Source: Cereibacter_A sp052244495 (GTDB taxonomy: Bacteria; Pseudomonadota; Alphaproteobacteria; Rhodobacterales; Rhodobacteraceae). From it: 64,000 bases of DNA. Positions 31,040-39,398 of this stretch are shown in pieces (position 1 is the stretch's first letter; the number at the start of each line of letters is the position of its first letter). The stretch lies in NCBI GenBank assembly GCA_052244495.1, contig JBQPXH010000013.1, one strand, 5' to 3'. Made by a program: the position numbers and the translations under genes. The notes beneath the pieces are model-generated. The model saw nothing but the letters and a program-made list of their open reading frames with translations. It was not told where the DNA came from and did not search any database.

Positions 31040-31878
31040 CCGTCTCAGATCTCTGGTCGGCCTATCGACACGACCGGGCCGGCCGCCGGATCGACGATCA
31101 CATGGGCATGACCGGCAAGGCGATCCTGCCCGAGTTCGGCCACCTGCGTCCCGACCAGATCACGACCGACGACTGCCGGGCATACATCGCCAAGCGGCGC
31201 GCGGACGGACGCAGCGAATGGACCATCCACACCGAGATGGGCCATCTGCGAATCGTGGTGAAGTGGGCGGAGGACACTGGCCGGATCGAGCGCGCGCCGA
31301 AGATCGAGCGCAACGCCTTGCCGGCGCCGGCAGATCGATGGCTGACGGAGGCGGAGGTGGGGCGGCTGCTGGCGGCCGAATGCGATCCGCACATCAAGCT
31401 GGCGATCCACCTGATGCTGGCCACGGCCGGGCGCGTCGGGGCGATTCTCGAGCTGACATGGGACCGGGTGCATTTTGACCGCGGTCAGATCGACCTGCGC
31501 GCATCGGCAGACGGGCCGCGGAAGGGCCGGGCTGTGGTGCCCATCAACGGCACACTGCGCGCCGCGCTCCTCTCGGCGAAGGCCGCGGCGCTGTCCGATT
31601 TCGTCGTGGAATATGCAGGCCGCCAGGTTCGATCGATCCGCAACGGCTTCTCCACCGCGGTCGATAACGCTGGCCTGAAGGATGTGACACCGCACGTCCT
31701 GCGTCACACCGCCGCGGTTCACATGGCCGCCGCCGGCGTGCCGATGCAGAAGATCGCGCAGTTCCTCGGGCACTCGAACACGTCGATCACCGAGCGCACC
31801 TATGCCCGATTTGCCCCCGAGCATCTGGCCGACGCAGCGGCTGCGGTGGACTTCGGGAGGCTGCACAAGGTTCAGTGA
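30877..31878 (+). CDS. int: Tyrosine integrase (333 aa)
   Basis: A phage integrase with an N-terminal arm/core-binding SAM-like domain (residues about 50-150, LTVSDLWSAYRHDRAGRR and WTIHTEMGHLRIVVKW) and a catalytic domain. Catalytic residues are visible: Arg186 (TAGRVGAI), His273-x-x-Arg276 (HVLRH), His299 (LGHSNTS) and the nucleophile Tyr309 (ERTYARF). GAGGA precedes the ATG. Its end lies 45 bp from the tRNA-Arg gene, consistent with integration at that tRNA. Confidence 0.95.
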   Translation: MPDFSVQRFRGGFAAVWNDDGGRRRYKLSATSRPAAEAEARDLFARSQSPAAGLTVSDLWSAYRHDRAGRRIDDHMGMTGKAILPEFGHLRPDQITTDDCRAYIAKRRADGRSEWTIHTEMGHLRIVVKWAEDTGRIERAPKIERNALPAPADRWLTEAEVGRLLAAECDPHIKLAIHLMLATAGRVGAILELTWDRVHFDRGQIDLRASADGPRKGRAVVPINGTLRAALLSAKAAALSDFVVEYAGRQVRSIRNGFSTAVDNAGLKDVTPHVLRHTAAVHMAAAGVPMQKIAQFLGHSNTSITERTYARFAPEHLADAAAAVDFGRLHKVQ

Positions 31879-31923
31879 ACCTCTGCACTATCCCTTGTTT
31901 GCCGCCTAACCGGTTGATTTAGT

Positions 31924-31999
31924 TGGCGACCCCGGGGAGATTCGAACTCCCAACCTATCCCTTAGGAGGGGATCGCTCTATCCGTTGAGCTACGGGGCC
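31924..31999 (-). tRNA. tRNA-Arg (anticodon CCU), prophage attachment target
   Basis: A complete 76-base cloverleaf on the minus strand: acceptor GGCCCCG/CGGGGTC, D stem GCTC/GAGC, anticodon stem ATCCC/GGGAT with loop CTCCTAA, T stem GGGAG/CTCCC with loop TTCGAAT, discriminator G and encoded CCA. The 3' end faces the integrase, so the phage supplies an identical 3' segment and the tRNA stays intact. The second att copy should lie left of the window. Confidence 0.96.
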
Positions 32000-32198
32000 G
32001 GAACCGTCCGGCCTGCCCTTAATGGGGCCAATCGCCGCCCGTTGCAAGCCGCGAGGCCGCAGGCAGCACCTGTTGCTCTGTCCGGAGGAAGGGAGAGTTG
32101 GGGGAGTGACTCTTGGCCCACCACTCCCCCATGGGTCCGTCGCGTCCGTATTGGAGAGCTTGCACGACGCTCAGGATCACGCAGGCCGATGTCTCGGC

Positions 32199-32212
32199 CG
32201 TTATCGCTAACA
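32199..32212. promoter_or_regulatory. LacI-type operator upstream of the LacI regulator
   Basis: CGTTATCGCTAACA contains the LacI-family pattern GTTAnCGnTAAC around a central CG, about 82 bp before the regulator start. It suggests autoregulation. Apart from this, the 32000-32293 gap between the tRNA and the regulator shows nothing I can name. Confidence 0.6.
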
Positions 32213-32293
32213 TGGCACAGGGAGAGGCCTTGGACAAGCCCATCCTTTGGCGCTAACTAGAAAACGTAAGGTCATTGCAAGAGAGATGTTTCC

Positions 32294-33331
32294 GTGGCGA
32301 AAGAGCCGGCCTCCGCCCTGCATCGGCGACCCCTGACATTGCGCGACGTCTCGGACGCATCGGGCGTGTCGGAAATGACCGTGAGCCGGGTCTTGCGCAA
32401 CCGCGGCGACGTCTCAGGCAGCACACGCGAACGGGTTTTGGCCGCTGCGCGCGAGCTTGGCTACGTGCCGAACCGGATCGCCGGGGCGCTGGCCAGCCAG
32501 CGCGTGAACCTCGTCGCGGTCATCATCCCGTCGCTTTCGAACATGGTGTTCCCAGAAGTGCTCACCGGCGTGTCCGAGGTGCTTGAGGATACCGGCCTGC
32601 AGCCGGTCGTCGGCGTGACCAACTACTCGCCCGAGCGCGAGGAGAAGGTGCTCTACGAGATGCTGTCCTGGCGGCCGTCCGGCATCATCATTGCGGGGCT
32701 GGAGCGGAGCCATGCCGCGCGTGCCATGCTCGAGAACGCGGGGATCCCGATCGTTGAAATCATGGACGTCGACGGCTCGCCCGTCGACAACGCTGTGGGG
32801 ATCTCGCATCGCCGCGCGGGGCGTCACATGGCCGAAGCCATCGTGGCAGCGGGCTATCGCCGGATCGGGTTTCTCGGCACGATGATGCCGCACGACCACC
32901 GCGCGCGGAAGCGGCTCGAGGGCTTCGAGGAGGCGCTTGCGGCGGCGGGCCTGTATGTCGAGGATCGCGAATTCTACTCCGGAGGCTCGGCGCTGCTGAA
33001 GGGGCGCGAGATGACCGAGGCGATCCTCTCCCGCTCGCCGGATCTGGATTTCCTTTATTACTCCAATGACATGATCGGGGCTGGCGGGTTGCTCTGGTGC
33101 CTCAATCACGGCATCGACGTGCCGTCGAAGGTGGGGCTGGCGGGGTTCAACGGGGTGGAACTGGTTCAGGGCCTGCCTTGCCATCTCGCGACGATGGATG
33201 CCTGCCGGCTGGAGATCGGGAGAAAGGCGGCCGAGATCGTCGCGGCCAAGCGATCGGACAGAGCGACCTCAGGGCTGGTCATCGAGCTTGAGCCCAAGCT
33301 CGAGCCCGGCGACACGATCCGCAAGGGCTGA
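32294..33331 (+). CDS. cceR: LacI-family regulator, probably CceR (345 aa)
   Basis: The N-terminal HTH (TLRDVSDASGVSEMTVSRVLRN) and hinge (YVPNRIAGALASQR) are classic LacI/GalR. The rest is a periplasmic-binding-protein-like sugar sensor of the gluconate-repressor (GntR) subtype. It starts at GTG. Gene order from here to pckA matches, as I recall, that around R. sphaeroides CceR, which senses 6-phosphogluconate and switches between Entner-Doudoroff and gluconeogenic genes. The symbol therefore rests on synteny by memory, whereas membership of the family is certain. A matching operator lies in its own leader. Confidence 0.8.
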   Translation: MAKEPASALHRRPLTLRDVSDASGVSEMTVSRVLRNRGDVSGSTRERVLAAARELGYVPNRIAGALASQRVNLVAVIIPSLSNMVFPEVLTGVSEVLEDTGLQPVVGVTNYSPEREEKVLYEMLSWRPSGIIIAGLERSHAARAMLENAGIPIVEIMDVDGSPVDNAVGISHRRAGRHMAEAIVAAGYRRIGFLGTMMPHDHRARKRLEGFEEALAAAGLYVEDREFYSGGSALLKGREMTEAILSRSPDLDFLYYSNDMIGAGGLLWCLNHGIDVPSKVGLAGFNGVELVQGLPCHLATMDACRLEIGRKAAEIVAAKRSDRATSGLVIELEPKLEPGDTIRKG

Positions 33332-33337
33332 GGGGCC

Positions 33338-33790
33338 TCAGTCGAGGATCGTCACTGACAGGCAGGCCAGCACCACCGCGGTAAGAATCAGCCGCAGCCG
33401 CATCCACCATTCGGGCGCGAGGCCCTGGCTCCAGAAGCTCCAGTCGAGCAGGAGGAGGCCCGCGAACCCCGCGGCGAGGTAGATGGCCGCCGAGGTCGGA
33501 CCGCCGCCGACGAAGAAGAAGGCCCAGAGCGCGGGGATCACCGAAAGCGTGTAGCCCAGGGCGGCCTCGCGACCACTGGTCCTTGTCGCGAAGCCCCAGA
33601 GCACGCCGGACATGAACGACAGGATCACCGTTCCATAGGCGAGACCCGCATAGGGCCCGACGAATCGCGGCCCGAGATTGGCCGCGCCCCAGTCGCCGAT
33701 GTCCGGGCGCAGTTCCGTCAACGCACTCCAGAGGAAGGGGAGCAGCCCGGCCAGGCCAAGGATGAGGGCGGAACGCGGGATGCGGGTCAT
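33338..33790 (-). CDS. DUF3429 membrane protein (150 aa)
   Basis: A small integral membrane protein with about five hydrophobic helices (LILGLAGLLPFLWSA, YGTVILSFMSGVLWGFA, LSVIPALWAFFFVGG, LAAGFAGLLLLDW and LILTAVVLACLSV). The FMSGVLWGFA motif is characteristic of DUF3429. Function of the family is unknown. It overlaps the start of the LysE-type gene's stop by four bases and is convergent with the LacI gene, leaving six bases between stops. Confidence 0.85.
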   Translation of the reverse strand: MTRIPRSALILGLAGLLPFLWSALTELRPDIGDWGAANLGPRFVGPYAGLAYGTVILSFMSGVLWGFATRTSGREAALGYTLSVIPALWAFFFVGGGPTSAAIYLAAGFAGLLLLDWSFWSQGLAPEWWMRLRLILTAVVLACLSVTILD

Positions 33791-34395
33791 GAGCGCTCGA
33801 AGGCAAGCCGCGCGCCGAGTCCGGCGAAGGAGGCTGCGAACAGGCGGCGAATCCAGGTCAGGACGCGTGGACTGGAGAGCAGCGCCTCGCGCGAGAGCGT
33901 GGCCAGGCCGACATAGCCGAGGAAGGTCGCGGCCGTCATTGCGACGAAGCCGGATCCCAGCTCGATCAGAAGGCGGGTCGGCTCGGCGCTTCCTGTCGGG
34001 ATGAACTGCGGCAGGAACGCCATGAAGAAGAGTGGCAGCTTCGGATTGAGAAGGTTGAGCAGGATCCCGCGCGCCACGATACGGCCGGCGGATTGCGGCT
34101 CGGCCGCCTGCAGGCGAAGGCCGCCCCGCTCCTGCAGCGTCGCCCAGGCCATCCAGAGCAGGTAGGCCACACCGGCGAACTTGAGCGCCTGGAACAGGAC
34201 GGCGCTTGAGTGGAGGATGGCCGCGAGTCCCGCCAGTGCGGCCGCAAGATGCACGGCGGTGGCGAGGGTGCAGCCGAGCACCGCCAGCAGGCCTGCGCGG
34301 GCGCCGCCGCCGATGGTCGCCGAAAGGGTGTAGACGACGCCGATCCCCGGTGCCAGGCAGACGATGAAGGCTGTCAGCAGGAACTCGGGGCTCAT
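33787..34395 (-). CDS. LysE/RhtB family exporter (202 aa)
   Basis: An amino-acid efflux permease of the LysE/RhtB superfamily. It has six predicted membrane helices and the family signature near the N-terminus (FIVCLAPGIGVVYTLSATIGGGARAG), then GVAYLLWMAWATLQ and NLLNPKLPLFFMAFLPQF. The substrate is not deducible, though homoserine/threonine-type substrates are usual. It follows ispH by about ten bases on the same strand. Confidence 0.88.
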   Translation of the reverse strand: MSPEFLLTAFIVCLAPGIGVVYTLSATIGGGARAGLLAVLGCTLATAVHLAAALAGLAAILHSSAVLFQALKFAGVAYLLWMAWATLQERGGLRLQAAEPQSAGRIVARGILLNLLNPKLPLFFMAFLPQFIPTGSAEPTRLLIELGSGFVAMTAATFLGYVGLATLSREALLSSPRVLTWIRRLFAASFAGLGARLAFERS

Positions 34396-34405
34396 CGTCC
34401 GAGGC

Positions 34406-35365
34406 TCACGGTGTCTCGGCGGGCTCGCGCAGGATGCGCGGCACCTTGAACTCGACGCGCTCCTTCACCGTCTCGACGGCCTCGACCGTGGTGTCGAACC
34501 GCTCGCGGAAGGCCGCGATCACCTCGTCCACCAGCACCTCCGGAGCCGAGGCGCCGGCCGCGACGCCCACCGAGGTGGCACCCTGCAGCGCCTCCCAGTC
34601 GATGTCCGTCGCGCGCTGCACGAGTTGCGCCACGCGGCAGCCGGCGGCACGGCCGACCTCCACGAGGCGGCGGGAGTTCGACGAATTCGGCGCGCCGATC
34701 ACGAGAAGCGCACCGATCCGACCGGCGATGGCCTTCACCGCGCCCTGCCTGTTGGTCGTCGCGTAGCAGATGTCTTCCTTGCGCGGGATGTCGATCGCGG
34801 GGAAACGCTCGCGCAGGGCGGCCACGATTGCGGCCGTGTCGTCGATCGAGAGCGTCGTCTGGGTGATGTAGGCCAGCTTCTCGGGATCGCGCACCTGAAG
34901 ACCCGCCACGTCCTCGACCGTCTCGACCAGCAGCACCTCGCCCTCGGGAAGCTGGCCCATCGTCCCGATCGTCTCGGGGTGGCCGGCGTGCCCGATCATG
35001 ATCATCTGCAGGCCGTTCTCGTGGTGGCGTTCGGCCTCGAGATGGACCTTGCTCACCAGAGGACAGGTGGCATCCACATAGACCATGTTGCGCCGCTCGG
35101 CCTCGGCCGGCACGGACTTGGGCACGCCATGGGCCGAGAAGATGACGGGCCGGTCGGTTGGCGCCTCGTCCAGTTCCTCGACGAACACGGCACCCATGTC
35201 GCGCAGCCGGTCGACGACGAACTTGTTGTGCACGATCTCGTGACGCACGTAGACGGGCGGCCCCCATTTCTCGAGCGCCATCTCGACGATCTTGATCGCG
35301 CGATCCACGCCCGCGCAGAAGCCCCTTGGGGCGGCAAGATATAGGGTGAGGGGAGGCAGTGTCAT
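34406..35365 (-). CDS. ispH: 4-hydroxy-3-methylbut-2-enyl diphosphate reductase (319 aa)
   Basis: The last enzyme of the MEP isoprenoid pathway, reducing HMBPP to IPP and DMAPP with a 4Fe-4S cluster. The three cluster cysteines are in GFCAGVDRA (Cys17), ATCPLVSKVH and ICYATTNRQ; the substrate-binding HGVPKS motif is also present. The start at 35365 gives the normal length; the frame extends to 35458 without support. Photosynthetic relatives need this pathway for carotenoids, bacteriochlorophyll side chains and quinones. Confidence 0.96.
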   Translation of the reverse strand: MTLPPLTLYLAAPRGFCAGVDRAIKIVEMALEKWGPPVYVRHEIVHNKFVVDRLRDMGAVFVEELDEAPTDRPVIFSAHGVPKSVPAEAERRNMVYVDATCPLVSKVHLEAERHHENGLQMIMIGHAGHPETIGTMGQLPEGEVLLVETVEDVAGLQVRDPEKLAYITQTTLSIDDTAAIVAALRERFPAIDIPRKEDICYATTNRQGAVKAIAGRIGALLVIGAPNSSNSRRLVEVGRAAGCRVAQLVQRATDIDWEALQGATSVGVAAGASAPEVLVDEVIAAFRERFDTTVEAVETVKERVEFKVPRILREPAETP

Positions 35366-35494
35366 GGGCCGGCTCTCTTCGTCCTGTGCAGCCCACAGGT
35401 ATTCCGATCGGAGGCTCAGGTCCAGACCCGGCAGGGCATCCGCCTCAGGATGCCGCATGTTCCGGGCCGCGCGCCCAGGGCGCGCGCCCGAACG

Positions 35495-36067
35495 TTACTT
35501 GGCCTCGACGGCTATCTCTTCCCGCTCCACGCGCGGCTCCCGAGGCGGGCGGCCGATGACTTCGCGCAGCTCGTCCAGTTCGATGAAATTGTCCGCCTGC
35601 CGGCGCAGTTCGTCGGCGATCATCGGCGGCTGGCTGCGGATCGTCGAGACGACCGACACACGAACGCCCTGTCGCTGGAGGCTCTCCACCAGAGGCCGGA
35701 AATCGCCGTCGCCCGAGAAGAGCACGATGTGATCCACCCGAGGGGCCAGTTCCATGGCATCGACCGTCAGCTCGATGTCCATGTTGCCCTTGACCTTGCG
35801 TCGCCCCTGGCTGTCCGTGTATTCCTTGGCCGGCTTCGTGACCATGGTGAACCCATTGTAGTGAAGCCAGTCGACGAGCGGACGGATCGGCGAGTAGTCG
35901 TCGTTCTCGAGAAGCGCCGTGTAGTAGAACGCCCGCAGCAGCTTGCCGCGGCGCATGAACTCCTGGCGCAGCAGCTTGTAATCTATATCGAATCCCAGCG
36001 CCTTCGCGGCGGCGTAAAGGTTCGAACCGTCGATGAACAGCGCCAGCCGTTCGTCCTTGTAGAACAT
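35495..36067 (-). CDS. NYN domain protein, LabA/DUF88 type (190 aa)
   Basis: A PIN-like NYN domain of the LabA/DUF88 family, proposed to be a ribonuclease. The acidic catalytic residues are visible in LALFIDGSNLYAAAK, GNMDIELTVDAM and LFSGDGDFRPLV. The C-terminal 35 residues are basic and acidic mixed (RREPRVEREE-like), possibly disordered. The ATG at 36067 (MFYKDER) is preferred over upstream starts. It is divergent from folK across a 142-bp gap. Confidence 0.9.
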   Translation of the reverse strand: MFYKDERLALFIDGSNLYAAAKALGFDIDYKLLRQEFMRRGKLLRAFYYTALLENDDYSPIRPLVDWLHYNGFTMVTKPAKEYTDSQGRRKVKGNMDIELTVDAMELAPRVDHIVLFSGDGDFRPLVESLQRQGVRVSVVSTIRSQPPMIADELRRQADNFIELDELREVIGRPPREPRVEREEIAVEAK

Positions 36068-36209
36068 TATCCTTGTCCCCTGCGAGAACCCTTGCCCCGG
36101 CCAATCTGCTGTCATCGAGAATAGGTTTCGTTAAGCAAAAATCGACAAGGGGTCGGATATCAGTGTAATACATCTACCGGCAAGCGGGCCTCATCAGAAA
36201 CTTATACCA

Positions 36210-36794
36210 TTGGACAGGCCGACTGGAAAGCAAGCTCTGGTTGCACTCGGGTCAAACTTGACTCTTGCGGGAAGGTTCCCTGAGGTCATTGTCCGAGAGG
36301 CGATTTCTGCCGTTGCGCGTGCATTTGGGACGGATTTTCGACCAAGCAGGCTTTACCGTACCCCTTTTTTTCCTGAGGGTCAGGCACCCGATTTTGTCAA
36401 TGCGGCCATGAGCCTGCACCTAACGGAGGAGGCGGAACCGGCGGCGGTTCTCGGCCGGCTGCATGAGATTGAGGCGGATTTTGGCCGATCGCGGTCAGCC
36501 CGGTGGGCGAACCGCACTCTGGACCTCGATCTGATCGCGCTGGGTGATTCGGTTTTTCCGGATACGGCGACCCAGAGCCTGTGGAGAACTCTGTCGAGGG
36601 CCCGGCAGGCGGAGGCTGCGCCAGACATTCCGATCCTTCCGCATCCGAGGCTCCAGGACCGGGCCTTCGTCCTCGTCCCGCTCTCGGACGTCGCGCCGGG
36701 CTGGACGCACCCGCTGCTGGGTCTGACCGTCACTGAGATGCTCGCGGCCGTTCCGGAGCGCGACCGGGCTGCTGTCGTGCCGCTCGAGGCTTGA
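36210..36794 (+). CDS. folK: HPPK, folate biosynthesis (194 aa)
   Basis: 2-amino-4-hydroxy-6-hydroxymethyldihydropteridine pyrophosphokinase, which transfers pyrophosphate from ATP to the pterin. The opening ALVALGSNL, the PDFVNAAMSL strand and the signature RWANRTLDLDLIALGD (with the magnesium-binding Asp pair) are clear, as is HPRLQDRAFVLVPL. It is longer than the E. coli enzyme because of an insertion around residues 110-140. No folB or folP is beside it; instead rpoZ follows. Confidence 0.93.
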   Translation: MDRPTGKQALVALGSNLTLAGRFPEVIVREAISAVARAFGTDFRPSRLYRTPFFPEGQAPDFVNAAMSLHLTEEAEPAAVLGRLHEIEADFGRSRSARWANRTLDLDLIALGDSVFPDTATQSLWRTLSRARQAEAAPDIPILPHPRLQDRAFVLVPLSDVAPGWTHPLLGLTVTEMLAAVPERDRAAVVPLEA

Positions 36795-36878
36795 CGCGAA
36801 AGGAATCCGCCCTTGTCAAGAGGCAGTGCGGCGGCTACATAGGCCGCTCCATGCCCCCTGTCCGAAACGGAGACTCCC

Positions 36879-37232
36879 ATGGCCCGCGTGACGGTTGAAG
36901 ATTGCGTTGACAAGGTCCCGAACCGGTTCGAGCTGGTGATGCTGGCCGCGCATCGTGCGCGCGAAATTGCTTCGGGGTCGCAGCTGACGATCGACCGCGA
37001 CAACGACAAGAACCCGGTGGTCGCCCTCCGCGAGATCGCCGAAGAGACCCAGAGCGCCGAGGCGCTGCGCGAACGGATGATCGAGAGCCACCAGACCCAG
37101 ATCGAGGTGGACGAGCCGGAAGAGGATCAGATGGCGCTGCTCATGGGCAGCGAGGTCGATCGCCCGGTCCAGGACGACATGTCCGAGGAAAAGCTGCTGC
37201 GCGCCCTCATGGAAGCGCAGGGACAGAACTGA
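36879..37232 (+). CDS. rpoZ: RNA polymerase omega subunit (117 aa)
   Basis: Starts MARVTVEDCVDKVPNRFELVMLA, followed by HRAREIASG, the conserved omega core that clamps the beta-prime subunit. The C-terminal 60 residues are an acidic extension usual in alphaproteobacteria. It precedes rsh by 30 bp, the conserved rpoZ-spoT/rsh arrangement, linking polymerase and ppGpp synthesis genes in one transcript. Confidence 0.96.
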   Translation: MARVTVEDCVDKVPNRFELVMLAAHRAREIASGSQLTIDRDNDKNPVVALREIAEETQSAEALRERMIESHQTQIEVDEPEEDQMALLMGSEVDRPVQDDMSEEKLLRALMEAQGQN

Positions 37233-37262
37233 TTTCGTATTGAACCTGTTGCGGCCGGGGCC

Positions 37263-39380
37263 ATGATCGACGTCGAAGACCTGATCGCCCTCGTCCGCAA
37301 CTACAATCCGCGAACGAACGCCGACCTCATCCGCCGGGCCTATGCCTATGGCCGGCAGATGCATGACGGCCAGTTCCGCCACTCGGGCGAACCCTATTTC
37401 ACCCATCCCGTCGCGGTCGCCGCCATCCTCACCGAACAGCGGCTGGATGACGCGACCATCGTGACGGCACTCCTGCACGACACGATCGAGGATACCAAGT
37501 CCACCTATACCGAGGTCGCGCGCCTCTTCGGCGAGGATATCGCCGAACTGGTGAACGGCGTCACCAAGCTGACGAACCTCGAACTCTCCTCGGCGCAGTC
37601 CAAGCAGGCCGAGAATTTCCGCAAGCTGTTCATGGCGATGTCCAAGGACCTTCGGGTGATCCTCGTCAAGCTCGCCGACCGTCTGCACAACATGCGGACA
37701 ATCAAGAGCATGAAGCCTGAGAAGCAGGCCCAGAAGGCGCGCGAGACGATGGAGATCTTCGCTCCGCTGGCCGGCCGCATGGGCATGCAGTGGATGCGCG
37801 AGGAACTCGAGGATCTGGCGTTCCGCGTGCTGAATCCGGACGCGCGGAACTCGATCATCCGCCGCTTCATCACGCTCCAGCGCGAGACGGGCGATGTGGT
37901 GCATCGTATCACCGCCGATATCCGGCTGGAACTGGAGAAGGCGCAGATCGAGGCCGACGTCTATGGCCGCGCGAAGAAGCCCTATTCGATCTGGCGCAAG
38001 ATGCAGGAGAAGGACCTCGCCTTCTCGCGGCTCTCGGACATCTACGGCTTTCGCGTGATCTGCAACTCGGTCGGCGACTGTTACCGGATCCTCGGCGTGA
38101 TCCACCAGCGCTGGCGGGCCGTGCCGGGACGGTTCAAGGACTACATCAGCCAGCCGAAGTCGAACGGCTACCGCTCGATCCACACGACGGTCTCGGGGCG
38201 CGACGGCAAGCGCGTCGAGGTGCAGATCCGCACCCGCCAGATGCACGAGGTGGCCGAGGCCGGGGTCGCCGCGCACTGGAGCTACCGCGAGGGCGTGCGC
38301 GTCCACAACCCGTTCGCCGTCGATCCCGCCAAGTGGATCGCGAGCCTGACCGAGCGGCTGGACGAGGACGACCACGACGAATTCATGGAGAACGTGAAGC
38401 TCGAGATGTACACCGACCAGGTGTTCTGCTTCACGCCGAAGGGCGACGTGCTCCAGTTGCCCCGTGGCGCCACGCCGCTCGATTTCGCCTATGCGATCCA
38501 CACCCGGATCGGCCATTCCACCGTCTCGGCCAAGGTCGACGGCATCCGCGTGCCGCTCTGGACCCGGCTGAAGAACGGCCAGTCGGTCGAGATCATCACC
38601 GCCGAAGGACAGCGCCCGCAGGCCTCCTGGATCGACATCGTGACCACGGGCCGCGCCAAGGCCGCCATCCGCCGCAGCCTGCGCGAGGAGGATCGGGGCC
38701 GGTTCGTGAAGCTCGGTCAGGAGCTTGCACGGGCGGCCTTCGACCACGTCGGCCGGAAGTCGACCGACAAGGCGCTGCGCACGGCGGCGAAGATGCTCGG
38801 GCTGTCGGACGAGACGGAACTCCTCGCGCAGCTCGGTTCGGCCGAGCTCACCGCCCGCAAGGTGGTCGAGACCCTCTATCCCGAACTTGTCCGTCAGAGC
38901 GGCCCCGAGGTGGACGTGCAGCGCCCCGTTGTCGGGCTGTCGGACGACCAGCAGTTCCGCCGTGCAAAGTGCTGCCAGCCGGTTCCGGGCGAGCGGATCG
39001 TAGGCATCACCTATCGCGGGCAGGGTGTCGTCATCCACGCCATCGACTGTCCCGCGCTCGAGGAATTCGAGGAGCAGCCGTCCCGCTGGATCGACCTGCA
39101 CTGGCACGCTGGCCGTCATGCGCCTGTGCATACCGTGACGCTGGACCTCACGATTTCCAACGACGCCGGCGTGCTCGGCCGGCTCTGCACCTTGATCGGT
39201 GAGCAGAAGGCCAATATCTCCGACCTGAGGTTCACGGATCGCAAGCCCGATTTCTACCGTCTGCTGGTCGATGTGGATCTGCGCGACGTCGAGCATCTGC
39301 ATACGCTGATGACTGCACTCGAGGCTGAGACGGATGTGGCGCAGATCTCGCGGCACCGCGATCTGAGCAGGAAACCCTGA
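37263..39380 (+). CDS. rsh: Bifunctional (p)ppGpp synthetase/hydrolase (705 aa)
   Basis: A long Rel/SpoT homologue controlling the stringent response. The HD hydrolase domain (about residues 30-190) has FTHPVAVAAIL and ALLHDTIEDT. The synthetase (about 230-350) has FKDYISQPKSNGYRSIHTTV. A TGS domain (about 390-455, VFCFTPKGDVLQLPRGATPLDFAY) and a C-terminal ACT domain (from about 620, LDLTISNDAGVLGRL) follow. Both HD and synthetase motifs look intact, so both activities are expected. It is the only such gene here. Confidence 0.96.
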   Translation: MIDVEDLIALVRNYNPRTNADLIRRAYAYGRQMHDGQFRHSGEPYFTHPVAVAAILTEQRLDDATIVTALLHDTIEDTKSTYTEVARLFGEDIAELVNGVTKLTNLELSSAQSKQAENFRKLFMAMSKDLRVILVKLADRLHNMRTIKSMKPEKQAQKARETMEIFAPLAGRMGMQWMREELEDLAFRVLNPDARNSIIRRFITLQRETGDVVHRITADIRLELEKAQIEADVYGRAKKPYSIWRKMQEKDLAFSRLSDIYGFRVICNSVGDCYRILGVIHQRWRAVPGRFKDYISQPKSNGYRSIHTTVSGRDGKRVEVQIRTRQMHEVAEAGVAAHWSYREGVRVHNPFAVDPAKWIASLTERLDEDDHDEFMENVKLEMYTDQVFCFTPKGDVLQLPRGATPLDFAYAIHTRIGHSTVSAKVDGIRVPLWTRLKNGQSVEIITAEGQRPQASWIDIVTTGRAKAAIRRSLREEDRGRFVKLGQELARAAFDHVGRKSTDKALRTAAKMLGLSDETELLAQLGSAELTARKVVETLYPELVRQSGPEVDVQRPVVGLSDDQQFRRAKCCQPVPGERIVGITYRGQGVVIHAIDCPALEEFEEQPSRWIDLHWHAGRHAPVHTVTLDLTISNDAGVLGRLCTLIGEQKANISDLRFTDRKPDFYRLLVDVDLRDVEHLHTLMTALEAETDVAQISRHRDLSRKP

Positions 39381-39398
39381 CCGGGCACGGGGGAAGTC

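Larger units (their letters stand above)
1..31926. mobile_element. Prophage (HK97-like siphovirus), left end outside the window
   Basis: The stretch holds terminase, portal, protease, capsid, connector, tail tube, tape measure, repressor, excisionase-like and tyrosine integrase genes in the order usual for tailed phages. The right boundary is set by the tRNA-Arg gene directly beyond the integrase. The left boundary is not present because tail genes are still running at position 1. Late genes lie on the minus strand and the early and integration genes on the plus strand, diverging from a control region at about 19.2-21.8 kb. All modules look intact, so the element may be functional, but the missing left end prevents a firm statement. 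Confidence 0.93.

Noticed and set aside
33279..33806. 175-aa minus-strand ORF beside DUF3429
   Set aside because: Out of frame with the hydrophobic DUF3429 protein, which is clearly the real gene.
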